DNA from: Odontocerum albicorne
Taxonomy: Eukaryota; Arthropoda; Insecta; Trichoptera; Odontoceridae
Assembly: GCA_949825065.1 (NCBI GenBank)
Contig: OX463848.1
Coordinates: 27,986,699-28,050,698 of the forward strand
DNA: 64,000 nucleotides
Direction of reading: 5' to 3'
Shown: positions 12,150-25,649 of the stretch, piece after piece
Layout: the number at the start of each line of letters is the position of its first letter
Position numbering within the stretch: position 1 is the first letter of the stretch
Notes under the pieces: generated by a model
What the model saw: the letters and a program-made list of their open reading frames with translations, nothing else
Told to the model about the DNA's origin: nothing
The model's database searches: none
Position numbers and translations under genes: made by a program

Positions 12150-12591
<442 letters not shown>

Positions 12592-12611
12592 AACATTTTT
12601 TTTTGCTAAAT

Positions 12612-12710
12612 ATCAAGATACATACATAACATCACGCCGGTTTCCTTTCGAGAAAGCCAAAAAAGAGAGGGGGCCAGACTTACCAATCGCGACATTTCTT
12701 TCGCCTTTTC
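12612..12710 (-). pseudogene. LINE 3' terminus fragment
   Basis: Minus strand carries gcgattggtaagtctggccc, then aaaccggcgtgatgttatg. This matches the end of the LINE at 37150-37225 (agacaagtctggcgct...gggaaatggcgtgatggta). Confidence 0.6.
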
Positions 12711-13099
12711 TGCATCTATAAACTTTCTTATACATGCTATATATGTATTACCATTATTATTAAATCGTAATATATGAATGACAATGGCAGGCTAAAAACA
12801 CGTGATCATGTATAATTGTCAGCCATCCTGTTGTTGAAAGAATCTTGAACGTGTATTGGCTTATTGTGTGAAAGCTGTTGCAATTCAGCAAACAGTTTTG
12901 ATATCTTGACAATTATAACCCAAATTTCGGATGACAAGGACATTAAATTTTTAAGACGATCGGCTGGTTTTATCTGCTACATACTTTGAAAATGCAAAGT
13001 TTTTATGCAACACATTTTTTGTTGCTCAATAACGCAATAAGAATATATGATTAATAGCTACAGAAAAACATAAATTCTAATTTATAATGGTCGAAGAAT

Positions 13100-13195
13100 A
13101 AAATCAGCCCGGAAGTGAATCCAGTAGGAATCAAACCTAGGGCGTCCGCTTTATTAGCATGAATTCTAAGCATTAAACCAAGATCGACGACAAAT
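13100..13195 (-). mobile_element. Possible tRNA-like SINE head, unassigned family
   Basis: Minus strand shows ggtttgattcctac (B-box-like) preceded by cttggtttaatgcttag. No second copy identified, so family assignment is open. Confidence 0.3.
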
Positions 13196-13871
13196 AAAAC
13201 AGTAAGATTAGTATCTCATAGTGTCAAGTTAGACAGCAAATATTTGTTTTTGAATATTATATTTCAAATATAATATATTTACTTTATTATCGAATATTCA
13301 ATAGCATATCAATGCCGATTTTAAGATTCCCTCCAAGATACAGCCTGCTAAAAAGTATGTTCTTTTGACGTATATTTGGATTTGTTCGTTTGATATCGGC
13401 TTAGTAAATATTTAGCAGGAATATAACTCCCATAAGAAAGACGGGGAGGGTCTCCTGCGCCATAATACCTCCTTGTGCCCGTTCTACTCCCGCTATAAGA
13501 GGCTTAAAATATCAACTTCTCATTTTTCCGTATTACGGACCTCTTCAGTGGTGTCGCGTGAAAATGGGAAAATGAGCAGAAATAAAAAAGGAATTTGCTG
13601 ATGTTTTCTGAGAAACGAAAGATTACCAATGGAAGCGTAAAATTTAACGTTAAATAAAAAAGTTATGTTTTTCTTTAATTTTAAAGTGAATATTCTTAAT
13701 TCTTGTTTGGATTTTATATAACCGACAAATTATTTTTCTGCCTTATCTGAAGGTTGGTTACTTTTACAATGAAGTGTTCAATAAATAAATACATAAATTA
13801 ATTAATAAGGTTATCAGTTAATATTGAGAACATTTAATATTGAAACATGAAGTATTGTTTTACATTTTCAT

Positions 13872-14068
13872 AACATACAATACAACCTGGTGGATTAATT
13901 GATATATAGTAACCTCTTTCAAACAACCAGGAAAATGTTGTAGAAGTTTTAAGTAAAAACTTGACTGGAACATTTTTTGAAAGAAAAACCGCTAACGAAT
14001 GAGAATCGAACACATAGCTACCTGCTTGAAAGACAAGTGTCTTATCAAAGAGACCAAGAAGGTCATCA
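13872..14068 (-). mobile_element. SINE-A copy
   Basis: Minus strand: tail tacaatacaacctggtggat, body taagtaaaaacttgactgg, degraded head ending aggtcatca. Order and spacing match 10962-11147. Confidence 0.75.
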
Positions 14069-15171
14069 ATGATCTCCAATTTTAAAAATAATGATGAAAG
14101 AACAGTATTTCTGGTTTCGTTAAATTTTAAATATCTAAAAATATAAATACTAAGAAACATACACATATTTATGAGTTTAGATATTATTCGTATTTTTTCT
14201 GAATTGAGATATTGTTTTTGATTAAAAAATCTGAAAAGAAAATATTAAAGCAATAGTTATCTCAATAATAGACAACAAGAATAAGCATAAATACAAGAAT
14301 AGTTTGCAAACTTTATGCAGCCCTCGAAAGGATTTTAGCTCGCAAAACACTGGAATGTCTTGAATCAATTTCGTTATGTCACGGAAAATGCATATACAAT
14401 ACATTCAAAATTTCATACTCCAATAGGTTTCCAAATTTTAATACAAATTGATTTTCTTGTGCAATACGTCTCTTTAAAAATGTTCAAGAAACAAATTAAT
14501 GATGTCCTTTTTCTTATAGCTCAGATAAATCATGTTTAGAAAATATATTTATTTAGTTATTTGTTTTATTTTGTACTTGTTTAACCTAATTGCATAAACA
14601 AAATTAAATTACTTAGTCTAAATATAGCATAATGACAACAGGAACAATGTTACTCATGCTTCCCTGTGATGTGATTCGGTTTTACCTACAAATGTTGTTA
14701 AATGTTTTATCCTTAATTTATCCACTGATATTTGGTAAATGTTGATATTGGAAAATTCATTTAACATGGTCATTCCGTTTGCAAGTAGTGATGTTCTTAA
14801 TAGCTCAGTTCGTGAGTGTGGCACCGAAAACAATTTTAATTTAAGGATGGCGCAAATATTTGCCCAATACATTTAAAAAAAGTTTGTGAATCTACAAATG
14901 ATTTTCCCCGTTAACAATTTATTTATTATATGTACCATATGTATAAACATGTGCGTAGATATTTTTTTATGGTTAAAAGTAATATCCAAGTAGACCTAAT
15001 AGAAAAAATGTGAGATATTACCATGGTTAAATTCTGTACTGTTTGTGATAAAAATGTCGCATAAGTGTCTTTTGGACTGAATATATTTATCTTAAAAAAT
15101 ATATTAAAAAATCGTATGGAAATTTTATAAAAACAGGGAAATTTTATAAAGTCATTTCTCTAAAGTGTTGG

Positions 15172-15240
15172 ACGAACAGTGTTTGATAATACAAACTACA
15201 ATGTCTTTAAACCTTCACAATGTTAATGCCATAACTATAA
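15172..15240 (+). repeat. G-family repeat copy
   Basis: aacagtgtttgataatacaa then tttaaaccttcacaatgtta, close to 53531-53610 and to one arm at 20782-20848. Confidence 0.65.
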
Positions 15241-15779
15241 ACAGTAACATATATCTCTTAAGCACTTTATTCCATTTTATATTTTTATAATTTCAATATA
15301 ATTACACCAAAAAGAGATAAATATACTTTTCATAACAAATAAATTAGATTAACACTATAGTAAATAACTTGAAATTTACGTAAAAATAACATTTTCATAA
15401 AATAGGAATAATGTTTTACGACAAATTTTCAACTCACGCGCCAAAAACCTCAATTTATGATACGCGAGTTTCAAACACTTCATTAAAATATTACACCGTT
15501 TAATATGAAAAAAAAGTTTTTCTGAAAATAAAATTGGAGCTGCCTCTGGCCCATATTCATTTTGTATTCTTGATTAGATACTTTGGTGAAATATGTATAT
15601 ATTGAGTGGTATAAATACGTACATTCAATCGATCAATGATTTATCTCGACGAACCGAAGAAAACATATTTAAAATTTGACGAATCAAATATCAATTTATA
15701 ATTTTTTAACATCGAAATAATTTAAATTAAAAAAATCCTTTCTCCTTCGTGTCAGGATTGCAGTCTTACCAGTTTAAAT

Positions 15780-16022
15780 ATTCGCTTTCAATCGGTTCAG
15801 TCCTAGCATATTTTAATACGTTCGATCTAGTCCCAGCCTATTTTCATACATTCGATCTAGTCCTAGCTTATTTTCATACATTCAATCTAGTTTCAGTTTA
15901 TTTTTGTACATTCGATCTAGTTCCACCTTATTTCTACATATTCGACTAATCCCAGCTTATTTTCATGCTCTCAATCTAGTCCCAACTTATTTTCATGCAT
16001 TTGATCTAGATCCAGCCTATTT
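15780..16022 (+). repeat. Minisatellite, 30-bp unit
   Basis: About eight copies of a unit like ttcgatctagtcccagctta plus ttttcataca. The period is a multiple of three, so it yields spurious repetitive reading frames (YFHTFDLVPA). Confidence 0.9.
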
Positions 16023-16093
16023 CCATAAAATCACTCCACCTGCCTCCTCTTATTTTTTAAGTTCTTTAATAACAATAAAATTGAATATCGAGA

Positions 16094-16257
16094 AGGGCAT
16101 GGGCGCGCTATAATGCACTGGACTTCCGTGCGGAAGGTCGTCAGTTCAAACCCCACGCTGTACTACTCCCCTCGAACGACACAGCCACTTTTTCCGCCTA
16201 GTGTTCAAGGGTATAAGGATGCATATGACTTCGGGCATATCTATTCTATTAAAAAAA
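16094..16257 (+). mobile_element. SINE-D copy (tRNA-like)
   Basis: Shares with 30202-30376 the segments gcactggacttccgtgcgg, cagttcaaaccc (B-box), ctactcccct and ctagtgttcaagggtataag, and an A-rich 3' end. Confidence 0.75.
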
Positions 16258-17782
16258 TGTACTCATATAGTATTGTTTCGTTATAAAATAATACCTCGAG
16301 ATCGTTCTGATGTTTGAACAGATATCAAGTACGAGTATATTATGAGAAAATAATGGTGGACGATTCTATAGGTTTTTAATTATTCATTATTGTCATTAAA
16401 ATAAATTTCTGTTAAAACAATGAAATAAAAACAATTGGAAGATATTACAGCTTTTAAATAAACCCACTAAGCCCATTTAAATTATTTTTATTTAGAAAAT
16501 AATATCCAACGTGAATTTGATTATAAAAAATGAAAAATACAAGTAATGACTTACAGGAAATTCAATTTCTGTTTCAGAAATTCCTGCAGTCACTTATTTT
16601 TAGTTCATTTACTCACTGCCATTAACGAACATTCCAACTTTTAAGTGGTCTTCTAGAAAAAATACTGCTAATGACTATTCCTTATGGTTGATTATAAAAT
16701 ATTCTTCCACCTTCCACCTTTCTTATTCAAATCGATAAATTTATCCAATCTCAAATTTCTGAGCAGTAAGGGTTTGAAAACAAAATTAACTTTTAAAAAA
16801 TATTGCGTTAAATAAAAAATTAATAAATTTAAAGTATAAAATTATCTATAAAAACTATTAAACTATTTTTGTTCTACGCTCATCTTTTTTTTTTTTTTTC
16901 ATATTTTGCTTAAGATTTAACATGATCCTTAATGACCAATACAACAAAAATGATGGAAATTTTAATTTAAGGAAGTAACCGTTTCAAACCTCTTGTGAAT
17001 ATTTATAGCAAATCCTTCCAACCCCTTTAATCCTTCCGCGCATGTTGAAAAACTATTTAAAACTCCAAATAAGTTTACCAACTTATTTTCTAGCTTTTCC
17101 AACAGACTAAAACAACGTCTTTTTTCTATAAATTCCGAATAACTTTAAGTTAGCTGTTCTTTGTGAAAACCATAACTATTTTTGTAAATAAATGCAGTAT
17201 ACGAGTACAATGTCGCTTAAATTGAGAAAATAAAGAGGATTTCATTATTGAGTGTTTTATTTGAGATCTTGTTCTCATACCAGCTCCTAATGATATGTTT
17301 AAAAAACTGGGTATTTGAAAATGTCGTGTTGTCTAACTAAAAAACCACATATAGTAACGTAAAATTTTCTGATCTTTGTCAATTTCTGGCAACTTCCATG
17401 TCACGAGTGTATCGCGTTCCTTAACATCTCCGTTTTTCATCAATCATTAACATAATATAGTCGGTTCATAAGCAAACGTCATGATTACCAATTTCAAACG
17501 AAGTATATGAAAGTTTCGTGCTCACATCGTAAATACATTGATTTAGATTGTTATGACGGGAACTAAACTCGATATCGGGTGTTGCCGAACCAAAATAGTT
17601 CGCATTGATTTAAATTGCCCCTTAGCACATTTGTTTTCGACTAACTTCGCCTTTAAATCCTACGAAGCATGTTACGAAGTTTACGCGATTACCGTGTCTG
17701 TATAGGATGAATGAAAAATGGATCTTGCACTTGAAATGGAAATAAAACTTGTTTATGTCTAAACCTTAAACTTTTTTTCTAT

Positions 17783-18030
17783 TTGTACAAGTCAAGTTTA
17801 TATTTTTTTATTTGTACGAGTCATGTTTATATTTTTTTTATTTGTACGAGTCTATATTTTTTTGTTTGTACGAGTCATGTTTATATTTTTTTATTTGTAC
17901 GAGATATGTTTATATTTTTTTATTTGTACGAGTCATGTTTATATTTTTTTATTTGTACGAGTCATGTTTATATTTGTACGAATCATGTTTATATTTTTTA
18001 ATTTTACGAGTCATGTTTATATTTGTTTAT
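17783..18030 (+). repeat. Minisatellite, ~28-bp unit
   Basis: About nine imperfect copies of tgtacgagtcatgtttatat plus a T-rich run. Confidence 0.9.
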
Positions 18031-18309
18031 AGTGTAAATTTTTGTATTCACGGAAATGTTTAATTCTAATTAATATTTTGTAAATATTTTGTTGGTCGAA
18101 ATTAATCGTATACTAGAAATAAATTTAATGGGGGTGTAAATAAATCAGAAATAAGTTTATTAATAACAATGTAGGAAATAAAAGTATATATTGTGGTTAC
18201 ACATATATGTGAAAGCAATAAAATAATGGAAACATTTAAAAAAAATAAACTATCAAAAGATTTTGGCTTTTCTCATAATATCCTCACAATCGAGATATAC
18301 TCCCCATCA

Positions 18310-18553
18310 ATAGAAGGACGAGTCCGGTTGAGAGGACGCCAGATATTTTTCAGCCCATACACCTTTTACACACTCAGGTGTGTCGCCACCGGAGAAGGAG
18401 TCCCTGTAGGCAATTCCTTCCTCGTTACTATGTGACGTCGCGCTCATAAAAAATAAGTTTTCGGTCTTCTAGTGTAGATCGCGCTGGATGGGGACTTATT
18501 GTGTCCCCTATAACAGCGTGGGTGGATGTGAGATCGAACTGAACTGAACTGAA
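18310..18553 (+). mobile_element. Dispersed repeat E, complete-looking copy
   Basis: Aligns in reverse orientation with 21817-22060: caggtgtgtcgccaccggag, aaggagtccctgtagg, gatcgcgctggatgggg, gagatcgaactgaactg. The ends are not defined. No coding potential. Confidence 0.7.
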
Positions 18554-19689
18554 AACTCAGCACACACCTGTATACACGTAAACTATATTGTAAAAAATAA
18601 ATAATAGTAAATAAGCAGTTATATAATTATAAGCACAATAAACATGTACAAAAATTGTTTAAAATATAAACGCACACATTCAAACATATACATGCCCAAT
18701 ATTTCAGACAGTAAATTCTTTTCAAGTAGGAGCGTGAGATAGCTAACATTAAATTTGAATATTCTAGTTTATTTTCATACGAAGATAATTCATTCACATT
18801 ATGATAATTTATGCTTGTTCTTTGGTTACTTCATAATAAAGGGATACGTTATTAATTTTATTAAATATGAAAGGTTCTATATTATTTAATTACATTTCGA
18901 TATATTTAAAGTTGGTTTACCTCTCAATTTGTTTATGTAGATATGGTTTCTTATGAAATTAAATTAAATTACGATTTAATAAAAAGGGAGAAAGTACTCT
19001 GAACACTGAAATTCAATTACAACGCAAAAATAAACAAGATAAGTTAATGTTTCTCAAGAAAATATTATTGCCATTTACAATTAATTTTGCCTAAAACACT
19101 ACAGTATTAAAATATTCATATAACATAAATACTAAAAATCCTTACACATTTTTATTTATTCATTGCTCACGATAGGTAATTTTTTTCCGTCTTATACAAA
19201 ACATAATGAATTTTAAATTAAGTAAGTATTTATATTTTTCCACTGTAAAAAATCTCAACTTTCTAGCATAGAAAGATATCAAAAATATTCATGGAAATAC
19301 AATAAGAAAAATATATTTGTATATTGGAATTCTACAAAAAACCTTCACTACAAAAACGTCCCTTTGTGCAACATGAACTTTTCTTTGAATATTTACAAAT
19401 CTTCCTCTAAAATATTTGTAAAAAAAGAAATCATAAAATTTGTTTTGTTACAAGGAAACGTGAAACGGTATCATCCCTGAACTTTCCGACAGAAAAACAA
19501 ACACTATCGCCTCGTTTTAGTCTCACCTTGACTTCACTAAAGTGCAACCCATCTCATAAACTCGTATACCTCACACCTCACACTAGTAAACATTATTTTT
19601 CCGTTGCTCTCCAAACTTTCCTGAAAACACGTCAAACTTTTATGATACACTATTTTACTTTAAAAAAAACTTTTTACATACATATACTC

Positions 19690-20110
19690 GTATATCATCA
19701 CTCCGTGCCCCTTACGAGGTAGGTAGAGAGAGCAAATCTCCATACCTTTCTATCCCAGCAAACATTTTTCCTCCACATTCACATTCGTCCTTTTCTCATA
19801 TTTCTTACTTAAGCTTCTTTAAATATCTAATCCACTTGATTCACCCAAGTTTTTTTTTTTGTATGTCTCTTCCACGCGCACCTTGCTCTTCTGACTTGTA
19901 TTGTCATTCATTCTTTCTAGATGCCCAAACCTTTTTAAATCCTCTCCTTTCATCTTACTTAAACTATCAGATTATTATTCATTACTTCTTCTTTCATACA
20001 TTGACAATCCACATTTTTTATTAGTGAATGCATCTCCAGAGCATTTATCTTACTTTTATCATTCTTCTTCTAAATCGGAGCATCACTTCCAAACGTCAAA
20101 ATGAGCATCA
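19690..20110 (-). pseudogene. LINE 3' end
   Basis: Minus strand shows a decayed ...CWDRKVWRFALSTYL... tail, ending in gtgatgatatacgagtat. Upstream, LGESSGLDI-like and KKTWVNQVD-like fragments fit the region after the LINE reverse transcriptase. Many stops. Confidence 0.5.
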
Positions 20111-20781
20111 ACATTATTTCAAGCCCTTCTGTAGAGATAGATGAAGATTTGATGTCATCCAGAACTTATTGATTAAAAAAAGAGCATTTATTAGGTTTTA
20201 TAAAAACGCTTTGTTTTTTACCACCGATATTAAATTCTGATTACTTTCGAGGTTTCATTATTCATAAGGGATAAATTTTTTTTTATTAAAAGATGTGTTT
20301 ACATTGTTTAAGAAAAAGCCACAATGTATAAGTTGCGAGTAATTTTAAAGTTGTTTTCTTTTCATTTTTTGTAAGTTTAAATTATATGCGTAAGTAATTT
20401 CTTTAAATACTTACTTTCAAATTTAATAAACCCGCAAACTGAAACAGACCCTTATTTCTAGTCAATTCATTCATTACAAATGAAGCTTTTAAATTAGACG
20501 CATATATGTATTTACAAAAAAATATTCAACCCACAATCTACCTGCTCGGATACTTGACGGAAAGTGAATGTCATATTTTAAAGACTGAATTTAACCATGA
20601 AATATTATACGAGTATATATGGGTATGAAAAGGTGTATGTGTATTTTGTGTGTTTATATGTATGAATGTATGTGTGTGCTTGAATATATTCTGGTATTTA
20701 ATTAGTAAATGGTCTGCAAAATTTTTCTTTAGAAATATCTTTGTATGCCTTGATTGTTTTGTGAACAAACTTTATTATATT

Positions 20782-20893
20782 ATTTATAGTTAAGGCATTA
20801 ACATTGTGGAGGTTTAAAGACATTGTAATTTGTTTTTATCAAACACTGTAATGAAAAGTGTAATAAATAGTTTTTGATAAAAACAAATTACAA
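20782..20893. repeat. G-family fold-back copy
   Basis: Left arm ttgtaatttgtttttatcaa (20823 on) and right arm ttgataaaaacaaattacaa (ending 20893) form an inverted repeat with a short loop. The left arm continues into the G body (ttaacattgtggaggtttaa). Confidence 0.65.
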
Positions 20894-21284
20894 ACGCTGT
20901 ATTGTTATGTTTTTTATATATTATGTAAAGGTGTGGGCTGAAAAATGTCAGTAGTTTAATTTTCTTCACTCGGGTGATACCTGATCGAGGGGTTGAACAA
21001 GATTAGCTCAAACCTTTTGATAACATCTGATTTAAATTATTTCTTTATATGAATAATGTGACACCTATATTCAAGATATTTACGTTTTCTTTATCAATCA
21101 AAATTAGATTATTATAATAACAAAGCACTTATTACAAAGACATTTTCTCACATAAATACAATAAAATAACGTCGATTATTCATGCAATAAAAAATCAGGA
21201 ATCTGATACATTTTGAAAATAAACGTCCAATTCTAGAGTATTGTATGATACTTTTTTAACCCTTATCTACAACGTCTGCTAAGA

Positions 21285-21810
21285 TAATAGTCCACAATCG
21301 TATTTTTGTGCCCCTTTTAATGTATGAGAGTAAAACGTGGACATGGAAAATAGCTGATAGGAGCCGAATAAATGCTCTAAAATATGTGCATTGAGAAGAA
21401 AACATGGGTTGATAATGTATGACACAAAACGGAATGAATTGATTAGAGATGTGTATGAACTTAAGGTTGATGTATTGAGTAAGATGAAGAAAAGCACGCT
21501 GAGATGGTTTGGGCATGTAGAATGAATGAAAGAAGAAAGACTAACAAAATAAATATACAGTGCAAATTTGAGTGGAAAGCGTGTGAGAGAAAGATCAAAG
21601 AAAGTATAGTTGGATCAAGTGAATGATATTTTGATAGAAGAAAACGTAGAAAGTAAGATAAATCGAATAAGTTGTATGAGAAGGTTTATGGAAGTGGAGA
21701 AGGCTAAAGATGTGTTTCGAGATAGGAAACTCTGGCATTCTTTCCTCTTTGCGTACCCTAACAAGAAAATGGTGACATGCTTTGCATGTATGTGTATGTA
21801 TGTATCTCTA
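21285..21810 (+). pseudogene. LINE 3' end, best-preserved copy of its family
   Basis: Decayed ORF tail: MYESKTWTWKIADRSRINAL, then RWFGHV-like, ERLTK-like, DQVNDILIEENVESKINRIS, CMRRFMEVEKAKDVFRDR and LWHSFLFAYP. This is the conserved C-terminus of an insect LINE ORF2 (maturation after the RT domain). It ends in a (GTAT)n-like tail. The first two thirds are broken by stops; the last ~60 codons are open. Confidence 0.75.
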
Positions 21811-21816
21811 TCAGTT

Positions 21817-22060
21817 TAGTTCGATCCCACTAACATTCTGTTATGGGGGACAAACCAATTCCCCGTACAACGCGATCTAGACCAGAATATCGAAATCTTT
21901 ACTTTTTTAAATGGAGCGACATCAAGTAGTGACGAAGAAGAAACTACCCAAAGGGACTCCTTCTCCGAGGGTAACACACCTGAGTGAAAAATAGCAGCGA
22001 CAACGGACTTAAGGTCCGACATCATGAAAAAAGGAAAATGACACGAAGCGCAGTAAATAT
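21817..22060 (-). mobile_element. Dispersed repeat E copy
   Basis: Reverse-oriented partner of 18310-18553, directly downstream of the LINE tail: acaacgcgatctagacc, gggactccttctccgaggg, aacacacctgagtgaaaa, agcagcgacaacgg. Confidence 0.7.
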
Positions 22061-22149
22061 ACTTATGAAGTGGATTAAAACCTGAAGTTCAAACAACCTA
22101 GTAAGTTACCAGTACTTTCACAGAAAACTTTAGCGCGACCTTAAAGATT

Positions 22150-22645
22150 CGATATTTATAAAATTACATGTATGCTTTGTGTGCTTGGGAGACTGAGAGT
22201 AGCTGAATAAATGCTGAAAAAATGCATTTGTTGAGAAGAATATATAGTATGGGGTGAAAGTGTATGGCAGAATACGGAAAGAAGTGATAAGGGATGAATG
22301 TGAATTTAAGGCTGATGGATTATGTAAGATGAAAATGAGCACGCTCTGATTGTTTGGGAATTTAGATCGAATAAATGAAGAAAGACTAACAAAACAGATG
22401 TGTATGAAAAATGTGCGTAGGGGAGGAAGGCCAAGGAAAAAATAGTTGGATCAAATGAATGACGGAAAATTATAAACAAAGAAACGTAGAAAGTCAGAAA
22501 TCGTATAAGTTATATAAAAAGGTTTATGAATGTAAAAGAGGCTAAGGATGTGTGTCGAGATATAAACGTAACGCTTTGTCCTCGCTGCCTATCCCGATAG
22601 GGAAATGGCCTGATAGTATGTATTTATATGCTTCGTACAATATGA
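22150..22645 (+). pseudogene. LINE 3' end, second copy of the 21285 family
   Basis: Parallel to 21285-21810, with matching segments such as aagaaagactaacaaaacag, ggaagaaaaaatagttggat-like, ggtttatgaatgtaaaag and gctaaggatgtg, ending gggaaatggcctgatagtat. Heavily interrupted. Confidence 0.7.
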
Positions 22646-23310
22646 GTACTTCGAACTTTGTATCGAGTGTTCATATTTTATTCAACATTACATTACAACA
22701 TTTTAAAGTTTCTACTACCCACTACAAATTGTATACACGTGTTTGGAATAAGTCGCTTCAACTTGAAAGATTCTCACTAGCCATAAATTCGGTTTATTGG
22801 TTTATTTTTATCGTCAATTTGTTGTTAGGTGATTTAGCTTCTATCTTACATATCGATGAAGCATTTTACTATGGAAAATAACTATTAAAACAAGTAATGC
22901 GTAAATTCACCATTAAATTTAATATGTGTAAGGAAAATAAATAAACGAGAAATTACCCAATAGCATTAGTCAAATTGTATCGGAGAACTTACATGTAACA
23001 AAAATTACACATGTAGTAAATTTATATTAGTTCATTTTTATTTTTTTTTAAATGTTTATTTTTTTAAATGAATTAATTTTGAATGTTAACTATTTATAAT
23101 TTTAATTTGTAGAAACTATCTAATTCACGTGTAAACAATTCAATAAAAAATATTTTATTAAAAGCTTGCCATTTACTATGTATTAATAGGTTTTAGTTAA
23201 TATGCAGTGTACGTCGAATTCTCAAGTTTCGATGTGCAATAACCTCAAATATTTTTTGGGTATTTTTTATTGATTTATTAGTAAGGTTGTACTATTGTAC
23301 TCACTTTCGT

Positions 23311-23440
23311 TGTGCACATTACAACCTTGCCAGTTAATCGCAATGTGGCAATATCTTCCAACTAACTAGAAAAGTGTTTAAAATACGGTTAAATGAAAGC
23401 TAGACTAGAAACCTTTTTAAAAATGTGGATACCGACTAGG
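23311..23440 (-). mobile_element. SINE-A copy, head missing
   Basis: Tail acattacaaccttgccagtt, then ggcaatatcttccaac, then ttaaatgaaagctagactag. Sequence stops before the tRNA-like part. Confidence 0.6.
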
Positions 23441-23957
23441 CAATGTTAAATACAAAATAAAGAATAGTTAAAGAAAATTTAGAGAAATTAACATTGTTAC
23501 ACTTTTGAAACAAAATATTTTTCAACATTTTTAATACAGGAAAAGTTTGAAGGAGACGAAATATACGACGCAGAAGGACATCGTGATACAATATTACACC
23601 CCAATGAACTAGATTACGATACAGGAAATCCCCTCGCATTTCAAAAGATGGAAACGCATAGAATATGATCGCTTTAACCCAGATACGTCACAGAAAAAAT
23701 AAGAAGATTCCAAAAGAATTGACCGCATTTTTTTCGTCTCTTATGCACTCAATTAATGGTACCAAATTCAAATTATTAAGAATATGGACACACGGTTAAA
23801 TAATTGAATTAATATTCGTTTATAAATAAATGGTCTGAGGAATAGCAAAATATTTCATAGAAATAACCGTTTCTTTCATAAAATATTCAAAATGTATTTA
23901 ATTATTATACTAAGTATTATATTAAATTGTATTTAAATATCGTATCAACTCAAAAAG

Positions 23958-24035
23958 GCATTGAACCAAGCCTTAAGTGAGAACCTGAAAACTGGAACCT
24001 TTTTAAAAAAATATGTACCAATGGTAATCAGATTT
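23958..24035 (-). mobile_element. SINE-A internal fragment
   Basis: gccttaagtgagaacctg, gaaaactggaacctttttaa matches the middle of other copies (e.g. 28620-28665). Confidence 0.45.
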
Positions 24036-24045
24036 TAGTTAACGG

Positions 24046-24592
24046 AATTGGTCATGTTAGGAAGGTTGCATCATGTCATCACCGGTAAGAACAATCTAAA
24101 CATAATCAATCCAAATTTACATTAACGGAATTGGTCATGTTAGGGAGGGGGGGTATCATGTCATCACTGGTAGAAACAATACTAGACATAATCAATCCAA
24201 ATTCACTAATGGAATTTTGTCATGTTAGGGAGGCTATGTTAGGGATGTTGCATCATGTCATCACTGATAGAAAAATACTATACATAATCAAACCAAATTC
24301 ACTAACGGGATTGGTTATGTTAGGGAGGTCTATATTAGGGAAGTTGCATCATGTCACAAATGGTAGCAAACATACTAGACATAATCAATCCAAATTCACT
24401 AACGGAATTAGTCACGTTAGAGAGGCTATATTAGGGATGTTGCATCATGTCATCACTGGTAGAAAAATACTAGACATAATCAAACCAAATTCACTAACGG
24501 AATTGGTTATGTTAGGGAGGTCTATATTAGTGAAGTTGCATCATGTCATCAATGGTAGCAAACATACTAGACATAATCAATCCAAATTCTCA
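24046..24592 (+). repeat. 96-bp satellite-like array with 192-bp higher-order repeat
   Basis: About six copies of a unit containing gttgcatcatgtcatcac and cataatcaatccaaattc. Two alternating variants (gaggctatattagggatg versus gaggtctatattag(g/t)gaag) form a 192-bp dimer repeated twice. 96 is a multiple of three, which explains the long spurious frame at 24131-24631. Confidence 0.92.
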
Positions 24593-24644
24593 TTAAAAAT
24601 AGTGAACTTTTCTTTTCTTTCCACGTCATAAATGGTAAACCGTT

Positions 24645-24845
24645 GACGACCTCCGTGGCCTAGTTTGTAGAGCATTTATCTTCCAGTCCGGGGGCTACGA
24701 GCTCGATTTCCGTTGTAACCCAGAGTTTTAAAAAAATCAGTGTGGATTTCACTAAAAGGGTCTATAGCATCTTTCTGGTTGGTTGAACGAGTGTCGTAGA
24801 GAGCAATAAACCCACCGAATTATACTGTATATGACGACAGTGTGA
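24645..24845 (+). mobile_element. SINE-A copy
   Basis: Good head (gacgacctccgtggcctag), B-box degraded (gctcgatttcc), body cactaaaagggtctatagc, tail aataaacccaccgaattata. Confidence 0.8.
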
Positions 24846-25289
24846 TACAATTAAAAACATACATACCATCACGTGATTTCCTTGTTCGGATGGGTAGAGA
24901 GTTTTCCTTCCATACGTTTAAGTTAGTGCTAGAATACTATTATGGACCATAATTAAAACAGATTTCGATACTATCTGATTCGAGTTTATATGTTTTAGTA
25001 CCCCATTGACTTTGTTTTATATCGCTACACGCCGTTGTATATTTTTTGTAACTCTTCCATCATCTGAGAAAATAACACCTGAATATCAGAATTCCTTAAT
25101 TTGCTCTTATCTTTCATTGGACATTTTTCTATCACCATTACTTAGGATTTCGCAACATTCATTTAATGTTGATGACGCAATTGAAATATAATTTCACAAT
25201 TAACCTCATTTTACATAAATATATTTATTTTCACGTAAGGTTATCCGAAATGTTAGAGAACTGTTTTCCCCTGTAGCAAAGCCTTTGAA

Positions 25290-25530
25290 TGTCAACACGG
25301 ATTAAAATAATCGATTGCATTCGACGTGGGGAGTAGGTAAATTTGCATAGCCCGGGTAACATAGAAACAGCTCTACTGGCCGCTTTGCCTGCACTAGGTA
25401 ATTCATTAAAAGCCTACCCCTCAGCCTGTTCACTGCCCATAGTCTGTAGTCTGTAGACTGATACCTTCATTAACCCTAGCATAGTGAACTGAAGCAACTC
25501 CTTTGAGCTGGTTCCAATGTAAGTCAGTCG
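25290..25530. promoter_or_regulatory. Candidate intronic regulatory block (unproven)
   Basis: A locally GC-richer, non-repetitive stretch with octamer-like atttgcat and taattcattaaa sites. It has no coding pattern and no match to the repeats in this window. It could equally be an unrecognised element. Confidence 0.2.
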
Positions 25531-25649
25531 TTTAAGAGGTAGTAATGGGTGTATTATTCGTTGCTAAGTTTATTTTTTAATATTTCTATGGAGCTTTTTA
25601 ATGTTTTGTATTTTTTTACTGTTTTTTTTTATTTATTTACATAGTATAT

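Noticed and set aside
22552..22881. 109-codon plus-strand frame
   Set aside because: It begins in a LINE 3' end and runs into unrelated intron; no family features.
24131..24631. 166-codon plus-strand frame
   Set aside because: Produced by a 96-bp tandem repeat whose length is a multiple of three.
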